Of a stretch of DNA of 7,601 nucleotides, positions 1 to 6,873 are shown in pieces; the stretch's first letter is position 1; the number at the start of each line of letters is the position of its first letter. Made by a program: the position numbers and the translations under genes. The notes under the pieces were generated by a model that did no database searches, was not told where the DNA came from, and saw only the letters and a list, made by a program, of their open reading frames with translations. The stretch is taken from positions 1-7,601 of the forward strand of contig CALIGP010000165.1 of NCBI GenBank assembly GCA_938021455.1, read 5' to 3'. The DNA comes from an uncultured Lewinella sp. (lineage in GTDB: Bacteria > Bacteroidota > Bacteroidia > Chitinophagales > Saprospiraceae).

Positions 1-2376
1 GTTGCGATCAAAGGCAATCAACCGCGCAACGGACGGGGAACCAGTTAGGTCAATGGAGCCAATACGGTCGGTGTTGTCATCGCCGGGCCTGCCGTCGTTG
101 AAGTTATAGTATGCGGTCAGGCCCTCCTCATTTCCGTTCACTTCTCGGTTACGGGAGTCATTAATTTCCTCAGCGGAGCGGGCGTAGTTCCAGGTCCGGA
201 CTTCATCCATTTGGCCATTATAAATACCGCCGAAGCCCGCTTCCGTACAACCGCTTGCGCCTAATTGAAGGGAAGCTGCGTTGGCTAAATTTATGTCAGA
301 TTCTCGAAAATCACGGAAGGATTCTCGGGTGCCATCTACATAAAGCGTGTAAGTGTTTCCTTCCCGTGTAATCACCAGATGGTGCCAGTTGTCGTCATTG
401 ATGATGGTCTCAGACAATAAAGCAAGACCTTGTTCACAGTCATCCGGAATAAGTGTCATTCTGGTTTTACCGCCAGGATCCAAGGTGAGGTACCAGAAAT
501 TTTTATCGCAGTTACATCCCTCCCGTTTACTGGCTAAGGGGATGTGAGAATTTGCGGGGCTGTCTACCGTTTGGGAGGTTTTTACCATCACCTCAAAGGT
601 GAAATCGTTTGTGCCAAAGTTGCCTTGATTCGGACCGATATCTATATGATCATCCACCCCATCAAAAGCAATAGCTGGGTTGTCACAGGCGGGTAAGGTT
701 TCTTCCAGTGTAATTTCGAAATTGCCCCTTGAATTATCGACCTCGGGCTGGTTGTATCCATCAACGACCAGGAAGTACTGCGCGCCTGGTGTCAGGTCCG
801 AAACGGTCAGGTAACTTTGGGTCCGTACCGGGCAAAGCTCTTCTCCGTCATCGTTATACCCCAGGAGGACGTAGCTCGAATAATCATTGCAGTTTGCCGC
901 TCGGTAAATGGCCAGCTCGGTGTCGAAGTCCGTGGAGCCACAGGTAGTGGCCGTCACTGTGCCGGAAGCGGGTGCCCGGAAGGTGAACCATACGCTGGCT
1001 CTGAGGCCGTTATCATTTGGTTGGATGATGGATTCTAAAGGTTCAAGTACCGCGTTCACATTTGAAAATCCGGTTTGTGGGATGCCGTTTACCGGAAGTG
1101 CAATGGCATCACATGGTTGGTCATTTGCCGGGGGAACGATTGGAGGGGTGTATTCGTAGTAGTAGACTCGACCCTTTGTGTTACTATTCTCTCTAAATGA
1201 CGACCCAACAATTAGCTTGCGGCCATCGTGTGATAAAGACAATGCATCACCAAAGCGTTCAGATCCATGGGTGCCTTTAAGCTCTTCACCTCTTTGCACC
1301 CATGCACCATCTACCAGGTCATAGGTGTAAACTTCACCTGTCAGACTTGATTGGCCTACAAATGCTTTATCCGCCCCCACCGCAATGGTTTTCCCATCAG
1401 CAGAAATACCAACCGAACTGCCAAAAGCAGAATTGAAAGGGCCCGGAATTCGCCCGCCTTGTAGCACCCATTCGCCATTTATGAACCAATAGACCCAGGC
1501 GCTACTATCATCTTCAGCTCCGACAATCAGAAAATCGCCATCCTTGGAGATGTCCGTAGCATCGCCAAAGCCACGAGCGCTGTTGGATATTTCACTTCCT
1601 CGAAGCCTCCAGGCTCCATTTAAGTCACTAAACACTCTTACGAAGCCATTCCGTGAGGCACGACGATGAAAGGAAGAGCCTACTGCCAGAAAATCGTTTT
1701 CCTCCGAAAAAGAAAGCGACCTACCCAACTGTTCAGATGTTTCTGTTCCTCTTATTGCTACACGGTGCTGTGTCCAATCTCCCTGATCGGAGGTATTTCG
1801 ATAAATGGTAACTCGCCCTGTTTGGTTGTCATCGACAATGGAGCTTACTGCCAGCATTGTACCATCGCCATTAAGCGCGATCTTGTAACCAGCATGATCT
1901 AGATAACGAATGCCCAGAATTGGGTTACCTACACGGACCCAAGTTTCGGATTCTGGTACTAGCCGGTAAACGGAAATCATACCTGCATCGGTTCCATTGG
2001 CGTTATCATCCAATCGGGCACTGAAGGCTACTCGTTTACCATCACTTGAAATTGCTACTGCGGCTCCTCCTTGATCACGTAATTGGTTTCCGCTTAAGAT
2101 GGAGTTCGACAAGGCCCAATTCGGGCCGACTCTCCGGTATATACGTGCTCTCCCAGCGGCGGCAACCGCAGATGAAGCGGAGCTAAAAGGAGTACCGACA
2201 ATCATCCGATTACCATCAGCTGAAAGGGCAACGGAACTACCGAAGTAACCATTTACATCCTGGCCGGTCAGTACATTTTCTTCTGCCCACTGGCCGCTTA
2301 ACAGACTAAGCGACAAGCCCAAAAACAGGGTGAAGACTAAGCGTAGGGTATTGTTTTGGTTAGTTATAAAATACAT
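1..2376 (-). CDS. Large secreted FG-GAP / LamG multidomain surface protein, 3' end outside window
   Basis: The minus frame is open from the ATG at 2376 to base 1, giving 792 codons with no stop, so the C-terminus lies beyond the left edge. An N-terminal hydrophobic stretch (about residues 11-27) looks like a signal peptide. Residues about 36-410 hold seven repeats of the form FGSSVALSADGNRMIVG, the FG-GAP-like pattern; seven fits a closed beta-propeller like that of integrin alpha. Residues about 415-560 resemble a pre-peptidase C-terminal-like beta domain (NDQPCDAI, VWFTFRAP, YFLVVDGY). Residues about 563-775 are a LamG/concanavalin A-like domain (AIAFDGVDDHIDIG, WHHLVITREGNTYTLYVDG, MDEVRTWNYARS). 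The family is known for secreted or surface proteins that bind glycans or proteins; the ligand is unknown. A type IX secretion tail could lie in the missing part. No TAnnTTTG-like box lies between this start and the preceding hairpin. The ATG was chosen because it directly precedes the signal peptide. Confidence 0.9.
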   Translation of the reverse strand, partial: MYFITNQNNTLRLVFTLFLGLSLSLLSGQWAEENVLTGQDVNGYFGSSVALSADGNRMIVGTPFSSASSAVAAAGRARIYRRVGPNWALSNSILSGNQLRDQGGAAVAISSDGKRVAFSARLDDNANGTDAGMISVYRLVPESETWVRVGNPILGIRYLDHAGYKIALNGDGTMLAVSSIVDDNQTGRVTIYRNTSDQGDWTQHRVAIRGTETSEQLGRSLSFSEENDFLAVGSSFHRRASRNGFVRVFSDLNGAWRLRGSEISNSARGFGDATDISKDGDFLIVGAEDDSSAWVYWFINGEWVLQGGRIPGPFNSAFGSSVGISADGKTIAVGADKAFVGQSSLTGEVYTYDLVDGAWVQRGEELKGTHGSERFGDALSLSHDGRKLIVGSSFRENSNTKGRVYYYEYTPPIVPPANDQPCDAIALPVNGIPQTGFSNVNAVLEPLESIIQPNDNGLRASVWFTFRAPASGTVTATTCGSTDFDTELAIYRAANCNDYSSYVLLGYNDDGEELCPVRTQSYLTVSDLTPGAQYFLVVDGYNQPEVDNSRGNFEITLEETLPACDNPAIAFDGVDDHIDIGPNQGNFGTNDFTFEVMVKTSQTVDSPANSHIPLASKREGCNCDKNFWYLTLDPGGKTRMTLIPDDCEQGLALLSETIINDDNWHHLVITREGNTYTLYVDGTRESFRDFRESDINLANAASLQLGASGCTEAGFGGIYNGQMDEVRTWNYARSAEEINDSRNREVNGNEEGLTAYYNFNDGRPGDDNTDRIGSIDLTGSPSVARLIAFDRN

Positions 2377-2455
2377 GGTGAATTGATTTAGCGAATAAAC
2401 TCCCAGGGCTGTCCTATTGCAGGCAACCAACTAGAAGGGATAGAAATTAGGTTGA

Positions 2456-2492
2456 AGTACTTCCGGGCTGGCGCAAGCCGCCCGGAAGTATT
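2456..2492 (-). terminator. Strong GC-rich hairpin between lipoprotein gene and large surface-protein gene
   Basis: Bases 2456-2468 pair with 2480-2492 (13 pairs, one G-T), then after one bulged T, GGC/GCC closes a four-base loop. The hairpin starts 15 bases after the stop codon of the lipoprotein gene, which suits a transcript-end structure. No long T tract follows on the minus strand (only ACTTC), so it is not a textbook intrinsic terminator. It could instead be a processing or attenuation hairpin, because the downstream gene starts 79 bases later and has no clear promoter of its own. Confidence 0.55.
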
Positions 2493-2507
2493 GGTTAACG
2501 TCGTGAA

Positions 2508-3254
2508 TTAGAAGGTTCGGACGGAGCGTATATAGCGCAGGCCGTTTTTACTTGAGAACGTTCGCCGATGGCTCGGACGGAGGTGAATAGCCACTGCAGT
2601 GTCACGGCTGCTTTCCGAAGAAGACCAGTAGAACACTCCGTCGGTGAAATTGCCAAGCCCACGGCGGGCCAAACGCTCTTGTATGAGATCCAGTGCAGCA
2701 GCGGATGGAAGAAACCAGTCAGGGCCGTTAAAATTCAGGTCGTTGCTCAATGCCGCAGCCGACGACGAGCAATTGGCCACAATGGTTTGTGTGCTTGACT
2801 TGCCGGTGCCTAACTCATAGGAACCTCCCTGCATTCGATTATTTGCGTAGAAGACATCGGGTATGGGCAAGTTGTCTCCCCTGCATCCCCAGGCGACCCC
2901 CTCACTTTGGTCTAGTTCTGCAACTACCATACCTTTCATATCCGGAAAGTCATCGTTGACATCGACAAAGAAGATTAATCCGCCAGCGTAGAATTCACCA
3001 TACAGGTCTTCAACTGGGGTGCCAGAGTTGACAATGTCTAGCGGAGTTTCACCATTGTCTAGCCGGTTCTGAATGGTGAGTAGGTTTTGGCAAAACTCGC
3101 CGGAAGTCCCCGGAGGGCAGTCGCAGAGGCCATCGTCGCAGGTGCCACCGTTTTGGCAAACGATGGAAGCACACTTGGTCTCCTCACAGGAGGAGGTCAG
3201 GACGGTCAGCCCAATAAGACTGAAGGCAAGGAAGAGATGGGTGATGAATTTCAT
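2508..3254 (-). CDS. Lipoprotein with EGF-like module and C-terminal Lcl/DUF1566-like domain
   Basis: This gene encodes 248 residues. The N-terminus MKFITHLFLAFSLIGL ends in LTSSC, a lipobox-like site with C23 as the probable lipidated cysteine, so the protein is expected to be membrane anchored. Residues 28-55 form an EGF-like module with six cysteines (28, 33, 39, 44, 46, 55) ending in the typical CxCPPGTSGEFC. Residues about 61-98 (IQNRLDNGETPLDIVNSG, then AGGLIFFVD) and the rest, with DQSEGVAWGC, LGTGKSSTQTIVANCS, WFLPS at 180-184, YWSSSE at 209-214 and terminal RYIRSVRTF, match the Lcl C-terminal/DUF1566 pattern frequent in Bacteroidota surface proteins. C124 and C162 could form a disulfide. 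An in-frame ATG at 3329 would add 25 residues ahead of the signal peptide and would fall at the predicted transcription start, so 3254 is preferred. Ligand and exact role are unknown; adhesion is plausible from the Lcl family. Confidence 0.9.
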   Translation of the reverse strand: MKFITHLFLAFSLIGLTVLTSSCEETKCASIVCQNGGTCDDGLCDCPPGTSGEFCQNLLTIQNRLDNGETPLDIVNSGTPVEDLYGEFYAGGLIFFVDVNDDFPDMKGMVVAELDQSEGVAWGCRGDNLPIPDVFYANNRMQGGSYELGTGKSSTQTIVANCSSSAAALSNDLNFNGPDWFLPSAAALDLIQERLARRGLGNFTDGVFYWSSSESSRDTAVAIHLRPSHRRTFSSKNGLRYIRSVRTF

Positions 3255-3325
3255 AGTAAGTTTATTAAGAAGGTTTCCTACTCTGTTATGGGATTTTCGG
3301 AATACTCCCATCCCCGTTTCTGAGG
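3255..3325 (-). other. Predicted 5' leader of the lipoprotein mRNA
   Basis: About 70 bases separate the predicted transcription start (near 3326) from the ATG at 3254. The stretch before the ATG is A/T rich (TAATAAACTTACT) with no Shine-Dalgarno sequence, as is common in Bacteroidota. Bases 3288-3293 (ATGGGA) can pair with 3306-3311 (TCCCAT) in a small hairpin. Confidence 0.4.
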
Positions 3326-3379
3326 ACATGACAAAGGTGCGGGGGATAACAAAGGGCCACCTCTACATATTCATGTGGA
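3326..3379 (-). promoter_or_regulatory. Promoter with conserved dyad (copy 1), upstream of lipoprotein gene
   Basis: Read on the minus strand, TCCACATGAATATGTAG lies at 3379-3363, followed after exactly 26 bases by CTTTG (3336-3332), which ends CACCTTTG, a seven-of-eight or near match to the Bacteroidota -7 box TAnnTTTG apart from its first base. The same arrangement occurs before two other genes here. There is no good -33 TTG at the usual distance, as expected for an activator-dependent promoter. The start site is predicted near 3326, not measured. Confidence 0.65.
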
Positions 3380-3394
3380 TGGGTTGGGGGAGTG

Positions 3395-3538
3395 CCAGGG
3401 CGATCGTAAGCTCCACGCCGGGACGCTCGCAGGTCGCTCCGCGACGCTACGAGGTCCCTTGAGCCGGACTAAGCGGACCTCGTAGCGTCCTGGAAGGACC
3501 TGCGAGCGTCTGCGTTACCCAAGCTTGTGATGCCCTGG
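3395..3538. repeat. 144-base nested inverted-repeat element (REP/cruciform-like)
   Basis: Two 36-base arms, 3422-3457 and 3475-3510, are reverse complements except in a short central segment, and are separated by a 17-base loop. In the centre of each arm is a separate small palindrome: GTCGCTCCGCGAC on the left, GTCCTGGAAGGAC on the right. Outer segments continue the symmetry imperfectly (CCAGGGC at 3395-3401 with GCCCTGG at 3532-3538; AAGCT near 3408 and 3521). Each arm also contains two similar units, GACGCTCGCAGGTC and GACGCTACGAGGTC. It starts nine bases past the stop codon at 3547 and lacks a T tract, so it may be an extragenic palindromic element, a transcript 3' end, or both. Confidence 0.75.
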
Positions 3539-3546
3539 GGGGAGTG

Positions 3547-4920
3547 CTACTGGCAGCCGCTAAGCAGGGCCGCTACCTGAGACAGGTTGCTCCAATCAGC
3601 CAGCTCTTTCCGTTCTTTTTTTCCTTTAACCAAGTAGGCGTGGCAATCCGACAAGATCTCCGATACACTGTCTTTCAGTTTGGCTTTTACGATAGCGACA
3701 TCGACCCCGCTTGTCTTATTGCGCAGTAGCCATTCCTTGAAATAAATGGAGCGCTGGAAGGTCCCCATGCCGTACTCCAAGACTTTTCGATCAATTGCGG
3801 CGGTACGAATGAGCGCCCGGCGTTCCGCCAACACCTGCCGCTGGGCGGCGGTGGCGGGGTCCTGGCCAAGGGCCTCAATTTCCTCGCTAATGGCCTCTTC
3901 CATGTCCCAGAGCTGCTTGCCGGAGGCATGCTTTAGTTGCTCGCTGAGTCCCGCAGGAAATACGTCTGGGGAGGAAGCATTCGCGGCTATTTCAGGCGTA
4001 ATTACCTCCGTATTACCTACTACCTTGGCACCATCCTTCATGATGGAAAAGCGAGGGTTGAGCCGGGTGGGGAAAGGGTTGGGCAGCAAGAGGTGAGTAC
4101 CGAGGTCTTTTTCCTGTGCTACAAAGCCGTATCCTACGGGAAGGTAGGAAATGGTTTGCCCGCCCTCACTGACCGAGAAACCACTAATGGCCTCCGCATC
4201 GATGCGCTGAACGGTTCCCGTCTTGTCTTTGAAGAAAACACCACCGGCTAAAAACTGGCCGAACCAACGCCGACATATCAGCCCCGTCATAGTTTGGCCA
4301 TCTTTAAGCTCCACCTGGCCCGGTAGGAATTGCCGCCCGGCCTTTAGTGTTGCTCCGTCGGTAAATCCTTCTGATTGCAACCGATACTTTATTCGCTGGC
4401 CGTTAATGGTTTGTTCTACGGCGCCTATCGTTTCGGAGAGGAAGTAGGAAACGGTGTCGGATAGAGTTGGCGCAAATAAGACGTTTTGGTAGTGGAGGAC
4501 GTCCTTGTCGGACGTATGCTGACTGACGAAAGCGACATAGCCCGTACGAACCTCACCGGCCAGCGTACTTATGCTGCCAGGTTGAAAGAGCTGAGGAGTA
4601 GCTTTCCCTTTCGTAGAGAAATAGTTGGGCTTGAAATAGTATCCGTAACCAGAGGCTTGTTGGGGGCGTAAATGATTTTCCTTGCCATCAGCTGTTAGCC
4701 GGAAGCCGGTAATGTATCCCTTAGTTCTTTTTATCTCCAGTTCGCCGTCCAGCCGGTCATCGTCACCAAAAATGACATAGCCGGGGTAGCGCATACTGCT
4801 GCCGTAGGAAGGCCACTCGATCAGCTTATAAGGCACACTGGTACCTTTCAAACCTTGAGCATGGGAAGTAAAGGGTAGGAACAGCATCAAGCCGATGCTG
4901 AATAAAAGTAAACGTTTCAT
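3547..4920 (-). CDS. Secreted beta-module protein of unknown function, paralogue of the 479-residue neighbour
   Basis: This gene encodes 457 residues. The N-terminus MKRLLLFSIGLMLFLPFTSHAQ is a signal peptide with a likely cleavage after SHA. Three modules of the form PGx(I/V)x...DGxxxxGx(I/V) lie at about residues 46-63 (PGYVIFGDDDRLDGELEI), 113-131 (QPGSISTLAGEVRTGYVAF) and 199-215 (LPGQVELKDGQTMTGLI), which suggests beta-rich repeats. A conserved HYQNVLF lies at about 143-149 and QTIN at 170-173. Residues about 325-457 look mainly helical, with KEWLLRNK and KGKKERKELADWSNLSQV near the end and a cysteine next to the C-terminus. The 479-residue protein 41 bases upstream shares all these landmarks, so the two arose by duplication. 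I do not recognise a named family and assign no function. The start follows from the signal peptide. Expression is probably from the promoter ahead of the upstream paralogue. Confidence 0.9.
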   Translation of the reverse strand: MKRLLLFSIGLMLFLPFTSHAQGLKGTSVPYKLIEWPSYGSSMRYPGYVIFGDDDRLDGELEIKRTKGYITGFRLTADGKENHLRPQQASGYGYYFKPNYFSTKGKATPQLFQPGSISTLAGEVRTGYVAFVSQHTSDKDVLHYQNVLFAPTLSDTVSYFLSETIGAVEQTINGQRIKYRLQSEGFTDGATLKAGRQFLPGQVELKDGQTMTGLICRRWFGQFLAGGVFFKDKTGTVQRIDAEAISGFSVSEGGQTISYLPVGYGFVAQEKDLGTHLLLPNPFPTRLNPRFSIMKDGAKVVGNTEVITPEIAANASSPDVFPAGLSEQLKHASGKQLWDMEEAISEEIEALGQDPATAAQRQVLAERRALIRTAAIDRKVLEYGMGTFQRSIYFKEWLLRNKTSGVDVAIVKAKLKDSVSEILSDCHAYLVKGKKERKELADWSNLSQVAALLSGCQ

Positions 4921-4961
4921 AGTATTGAGAATTAGTAGTGAAGACTTTAATCGCGTTCGTA

Positions 4962-6401
4962 TTACTTCACGCAGGTACCCAGGAAATGCATGATCTGATC
5001 AAGGTTGTCCCACTTTAGCAGCTCCCTTTTTTCCTTTTTACTTAGCAGCGCGTACTTGCTGAATTTGAACAGTACCGGTTCGATTCGATCCCTGAATTTA
5101 TCTTGCAGGATGACGGTCTCTTCTCCAGTTTGCTTGTTTAAGAGAATCCACTCTTTTTTCATGATCTTGACGGTGCCTCCCTCTTGTATGTTTTGCTCTA
5201 CTTGTTGGCGAATTTCTCTGTTCCCTCGGATGGCCAGTCGCCGTGCGGCGATGTCTGCCTTTTGTTTGGCAGCGTTGGGCGCATCGTCGGGAATGTTGTT
5301 TTGTGCTACTTCTAGGGTGTACTCTGCCATGGTAAGCTCCGCGTCAGTAGCTTCCCCCATCTTTTTGTTGAATTCCTTGTTTTTTTTACCGCCCGTTCCC
5401 GTTGCTGTTTTTAGGACTTCTTTGGCAACGGCTCCAGTTGCTGCGTCAACTACCAAGCTGGCCAAAAAACCTAACCCGCTTTCGGTTGTAGGAAAAGGGT
5501 TGCGGTATACCTGAAAGCCGACGTTTTCTTTTTCTACCCTGACGAAGGTGCCTTGTGTTGATGCGTAATTCTCCGTTCCCCAGGAAAAGCTTTTCAGCCC
5601 TGGTGAACGGTATACGGAGAGCTTTCCGGTTTCGTCTTTCAGGTACACTTCATTGGCATGAAGCTTATTCGACCAATGGATACCGACTAGGCCTTCCCTG
5701 ACGTTATTCCCAGCGATCTGGAGGCGCCCGGGGCGGAATTCCATAGCGGTATCCATTGCTCCCATCGGAATGAACCTGTTGTCCAGATATTGATAGGTGA
5801 TTTCCTTGTTGTTGATGGTTTGCGTGGCGCCATCTAAGTATTTACTCTCGTAAAATTTAAGATAGCCGCCAGGCTTGTCTGTAAAAAGAACATTATGGTA
5901 GTAATATTCATTGGTAGAGGACTTCCATATTCTGTGTCCACTATTGAAGGCAATCTGCCCCGTCAATACCTCTCCGTCGAGCAGCGTAATACTGCCCGGG
6001 TGAAAGTTTACCCCAGGAGCATTAGCAGACTTCTTTTTTTTGCTGAGGTATTCGCTGATCGTGATCTGCAGACCATAGTTGGCAACTTGAATGGGCTGCA
6101 AATCAAGTCTTTTTGTCGGCGTTTGCAAGGTGATGCCCTGGAGATTTCTCTCTCCGTCTTCCCCTATTTTTACGAGCGTAATCTTGATTTCCCCTTCAAC
6201 CTTGGTCCCATCATGTAAGACGATGTAGCCAGGGGCTGCTTTTGAGGTGGTAGTTTCACCCAGGCTAGTTTTTTTAGACGCCAGCTCGTAAAGCTCGAGG
6301 TGGGAATCATTCGTTTGCGCAGCAAGCCTAGCGGAATGGCTAAGCATCAGGAACGAGCATAACAGCAGTGTGGATAGTGTGAATTTCAAAGCGCATTTCA
6401 T
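4962..6401 (-). CDS. Secreted beta-module protein of unknown function, first gene of a paralogue pair
   Basis: This gene encodes 479 residues. The first 28 residues form a signal peptide (hydrophobic core about 7-20, probable cleavage after LAA). Three PG...DG...G modules lie at about 57-73 (PGYIVLHDGTKVEGEIKI), 133-152 (FHPGSITLLDGEVLTGQIAF) and 222-241 (FRPGRLQIAGNNVREGLVGI). YYHNVLF at about 167-173, ATQTINN near 192, YRNPFPT near 299 and the C-terminal KKEWILLNKQTG and SKKEKRELLKWDNLDQI match the paralogue. It differs by a glycine/alanine-rich hydrophobic stretch at about 308-326 (LGFLASLVVDAATGAVA), followed by a Gly/Lys-rich segment, with no counterpart in the 457-residue protein. A TTG at 6422 is in frame, but the ATG at 6401 gives a standard signal peptide and was chosen. 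Cellular location is probably periplasm, outer membrane or exterior. Function is unknown; no catalytic motif is visible. Confidence 0.9.
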   Translation of the reverse strand: MKCALKFTLSTLLLCSFLMLSHSARLAAQTNDSHLELYELASKKTSLGETTTSKAAPGYIVLHDGTKVEGEIKITLVKIGEDGERNLQGITLQTPTKRLDLQPIQVANYGLQITISEYLSKKKKSANAPGVNFHPGSITLLDGEVLTGQIAFNSGHRIWKSSTNEYYYHNVLFTDKPGGYLKFYESKYLDGATQTINNKEITYQYLDNRFIPMGAMDTAMEFRPGRLQIAGNNVREGLVGIHWSNKLHANEVYLKDETGKLSVYRSPGLKSFSWGTENYASTQGTFVRVEKENVGFQVYRNPFPTTESGLGFLASLVVDAATGAVAKEVLKTATGTGGKKNKEFNKKMGEATDAELTMAEYTLEVAQNNIPDDAPNAAKQKADIAARRLAIRGNREIRQQVEQNIQEGGTVKIMKKEWILLNKQTGEETVILQDKFRDRIEPVLFKFSKYALLSKKEKRELLKWDNLDQIMHFLGTCVK

Positions 6402-6520
6402 AATGAGGTGATTTAGTGGCAAAGCAGTAGCTACAGGCTACCAGTAGCCAGTGGTGAAGCACGCTTTGCAGCGTATGAAGATTGAGTTGTTAACGGAAGG
6501 TGTTCTCCTTCCCTAAGTGC
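6402..6520 (-). other. Predicted 119-base 5' leader of the paralogue operon
   Basis: This is a long leader between the predicted start site (about 6520) and the ATG at 6401. At its 5' end GGAAGG and CCTTCC (6495-6500 with 6507-6512) form a perfect six-pair hairpin, which could protect the mRNA end. A second possible stem is GTAGC/GCTAC at about 6427-6441. A 30-codon open frame (6523 down to 6431) lies almost entirely within the leader, but nothing shows it is translated. No Shine-Dalgarno sequence precedes 6401. Confidence 0.35.
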
Positions 6521-6572
6521 CATGCAAAGATGGGGGCGGGGGCAAGTGAGAGCACCTACATTTTCGTGTGGA
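6520..6572 (-). promoter_or_regulatory. Promoter with conserved dyad (copy 2), upstream of paralogue operon
   Basis: On the minus strand, TCCACACGAAAATGTAG (6572-6556) is followed after exactly 26 bases by CTTTG (6529-6525), part of CATCTTTG, close to TAnnTTTG. The dyad differs from copies 1 and 3 at only two positions. Predicted transcription start is near 6520. The operon of the two secreted paralogues lies downstream. Confidence 0.65.
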
Positions 6573-6591
6573 GGGTATTTCTACCTATAGT

Positions 6592-6611
6592 CACCTCGGG
6601 CACGAGAGGTG
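6592..6611. repeat. Small inverted repeat upstream of dyad copy 2
   Basis: CACCTC at 6592-6597 and GAGGTG at 6606-6611 are perfect reverse complements around an eight-base loop. The repeat lies 19 bases upstream of dyad copy 2 in gene orientation. It may be only a chance palindrome. Confidence 0.3.
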
Positions 6612-6644
6612 AAAAATCTTGAGAGAATGTTTAACAGAAGCTAA

Positions 6645-6729
6645 GGCTCGGTCACTGCAGGCCCGGGTTTTAGGGAATAACCTAAGTCAGTCACCATAAA
6701 GCTAAAAAATCACCTGGAGTGACCGAGCC
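6645..6729. repeat. 85-base inverted-repeat element in the divergent intergenic region
   Basis: The 17-base arms 6645-6661 (starting GGCTCGGTCACT) and 6713-6729 (ending AGTGACCGAGCC) match at 16 of 17 positions, enclosing 51 A/T-richer bases with a small TTAGG/CCTAA stem (6670-6674 with 6681-6685). The form resembles a miniature terminal-inverted-repeat element, but I see no target-site duplication and no coding sequence. It could also be the DNA-level imprint of a structured RNA or a regulator site. Confidence 0.5.
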
Positions 6730-6761
6730 CACTATAAGTATGTCAGCCAATTATTCGGAGA

Positions 6762-6859
6762 TGGCGCGGCCGCAGGTGCAAGAAATTGTTGGGAGCAGCA
6801 AGGGGGTGACGGTTTCGCCTTGCTCCTTAATCCCTTCCCCTGCACCTGCGGTCGCGCCA
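6762..6859. repeat. 98-base stem-loop with 19-bp GC-rich stem upstream of the response regulator
   Basis: Bases 6762-6780 pair with 6841-6859 over 19 positions, with a single G-T pair (6769:6852). An inner stem AGCAAGG/CCTTGCT (6797-6803 with 6818-6824) sits inside the loop, so the whole segment can fold as a nested hairpin. It ends 15 bases before dyad copy 3. No T tract follows on either strand, so an intrinsic terminator is not well supported. A repeat element or non-coding RNA remains possible. Confidence 0.55.
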
Positions 6860-6873
6860 CCTAAATCTACCTC

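Noticed and set aside
2456..2492. Canonical Rho-independent terminator
   Set aside because: The stem is strong but there is no U tract on the transcribed side, so the call is kept only at moderate confidence.
3255..3329. Upstream ATG at 3329 for the lipoprotein
   Set aside because: It would place 25 polar and charged residues before the lipoprotein signal peptide and would sit at the predicted transcription start.
3073..3462. 129-codon plus-strand open frame across the lipoprotein start
   Set aside because: It is antisense to the EGF-like module and runs through the dyad promoter and the inverted repeat; no domain or promoter supports it.
3422..3510. CRISPR-like repeats
   Set aside because: The four similar units are arranged as inverted pairs within one palindrome, with no spacers of regular length and no cas genes.
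5005..5514. 169-codon plus-strand open frame
   Set aside because: It lies wholly antisense to the 479-residue secreted protein, whose frame has a signal peptide and a clear paralogue; the plus-strand product has no recognisable features.
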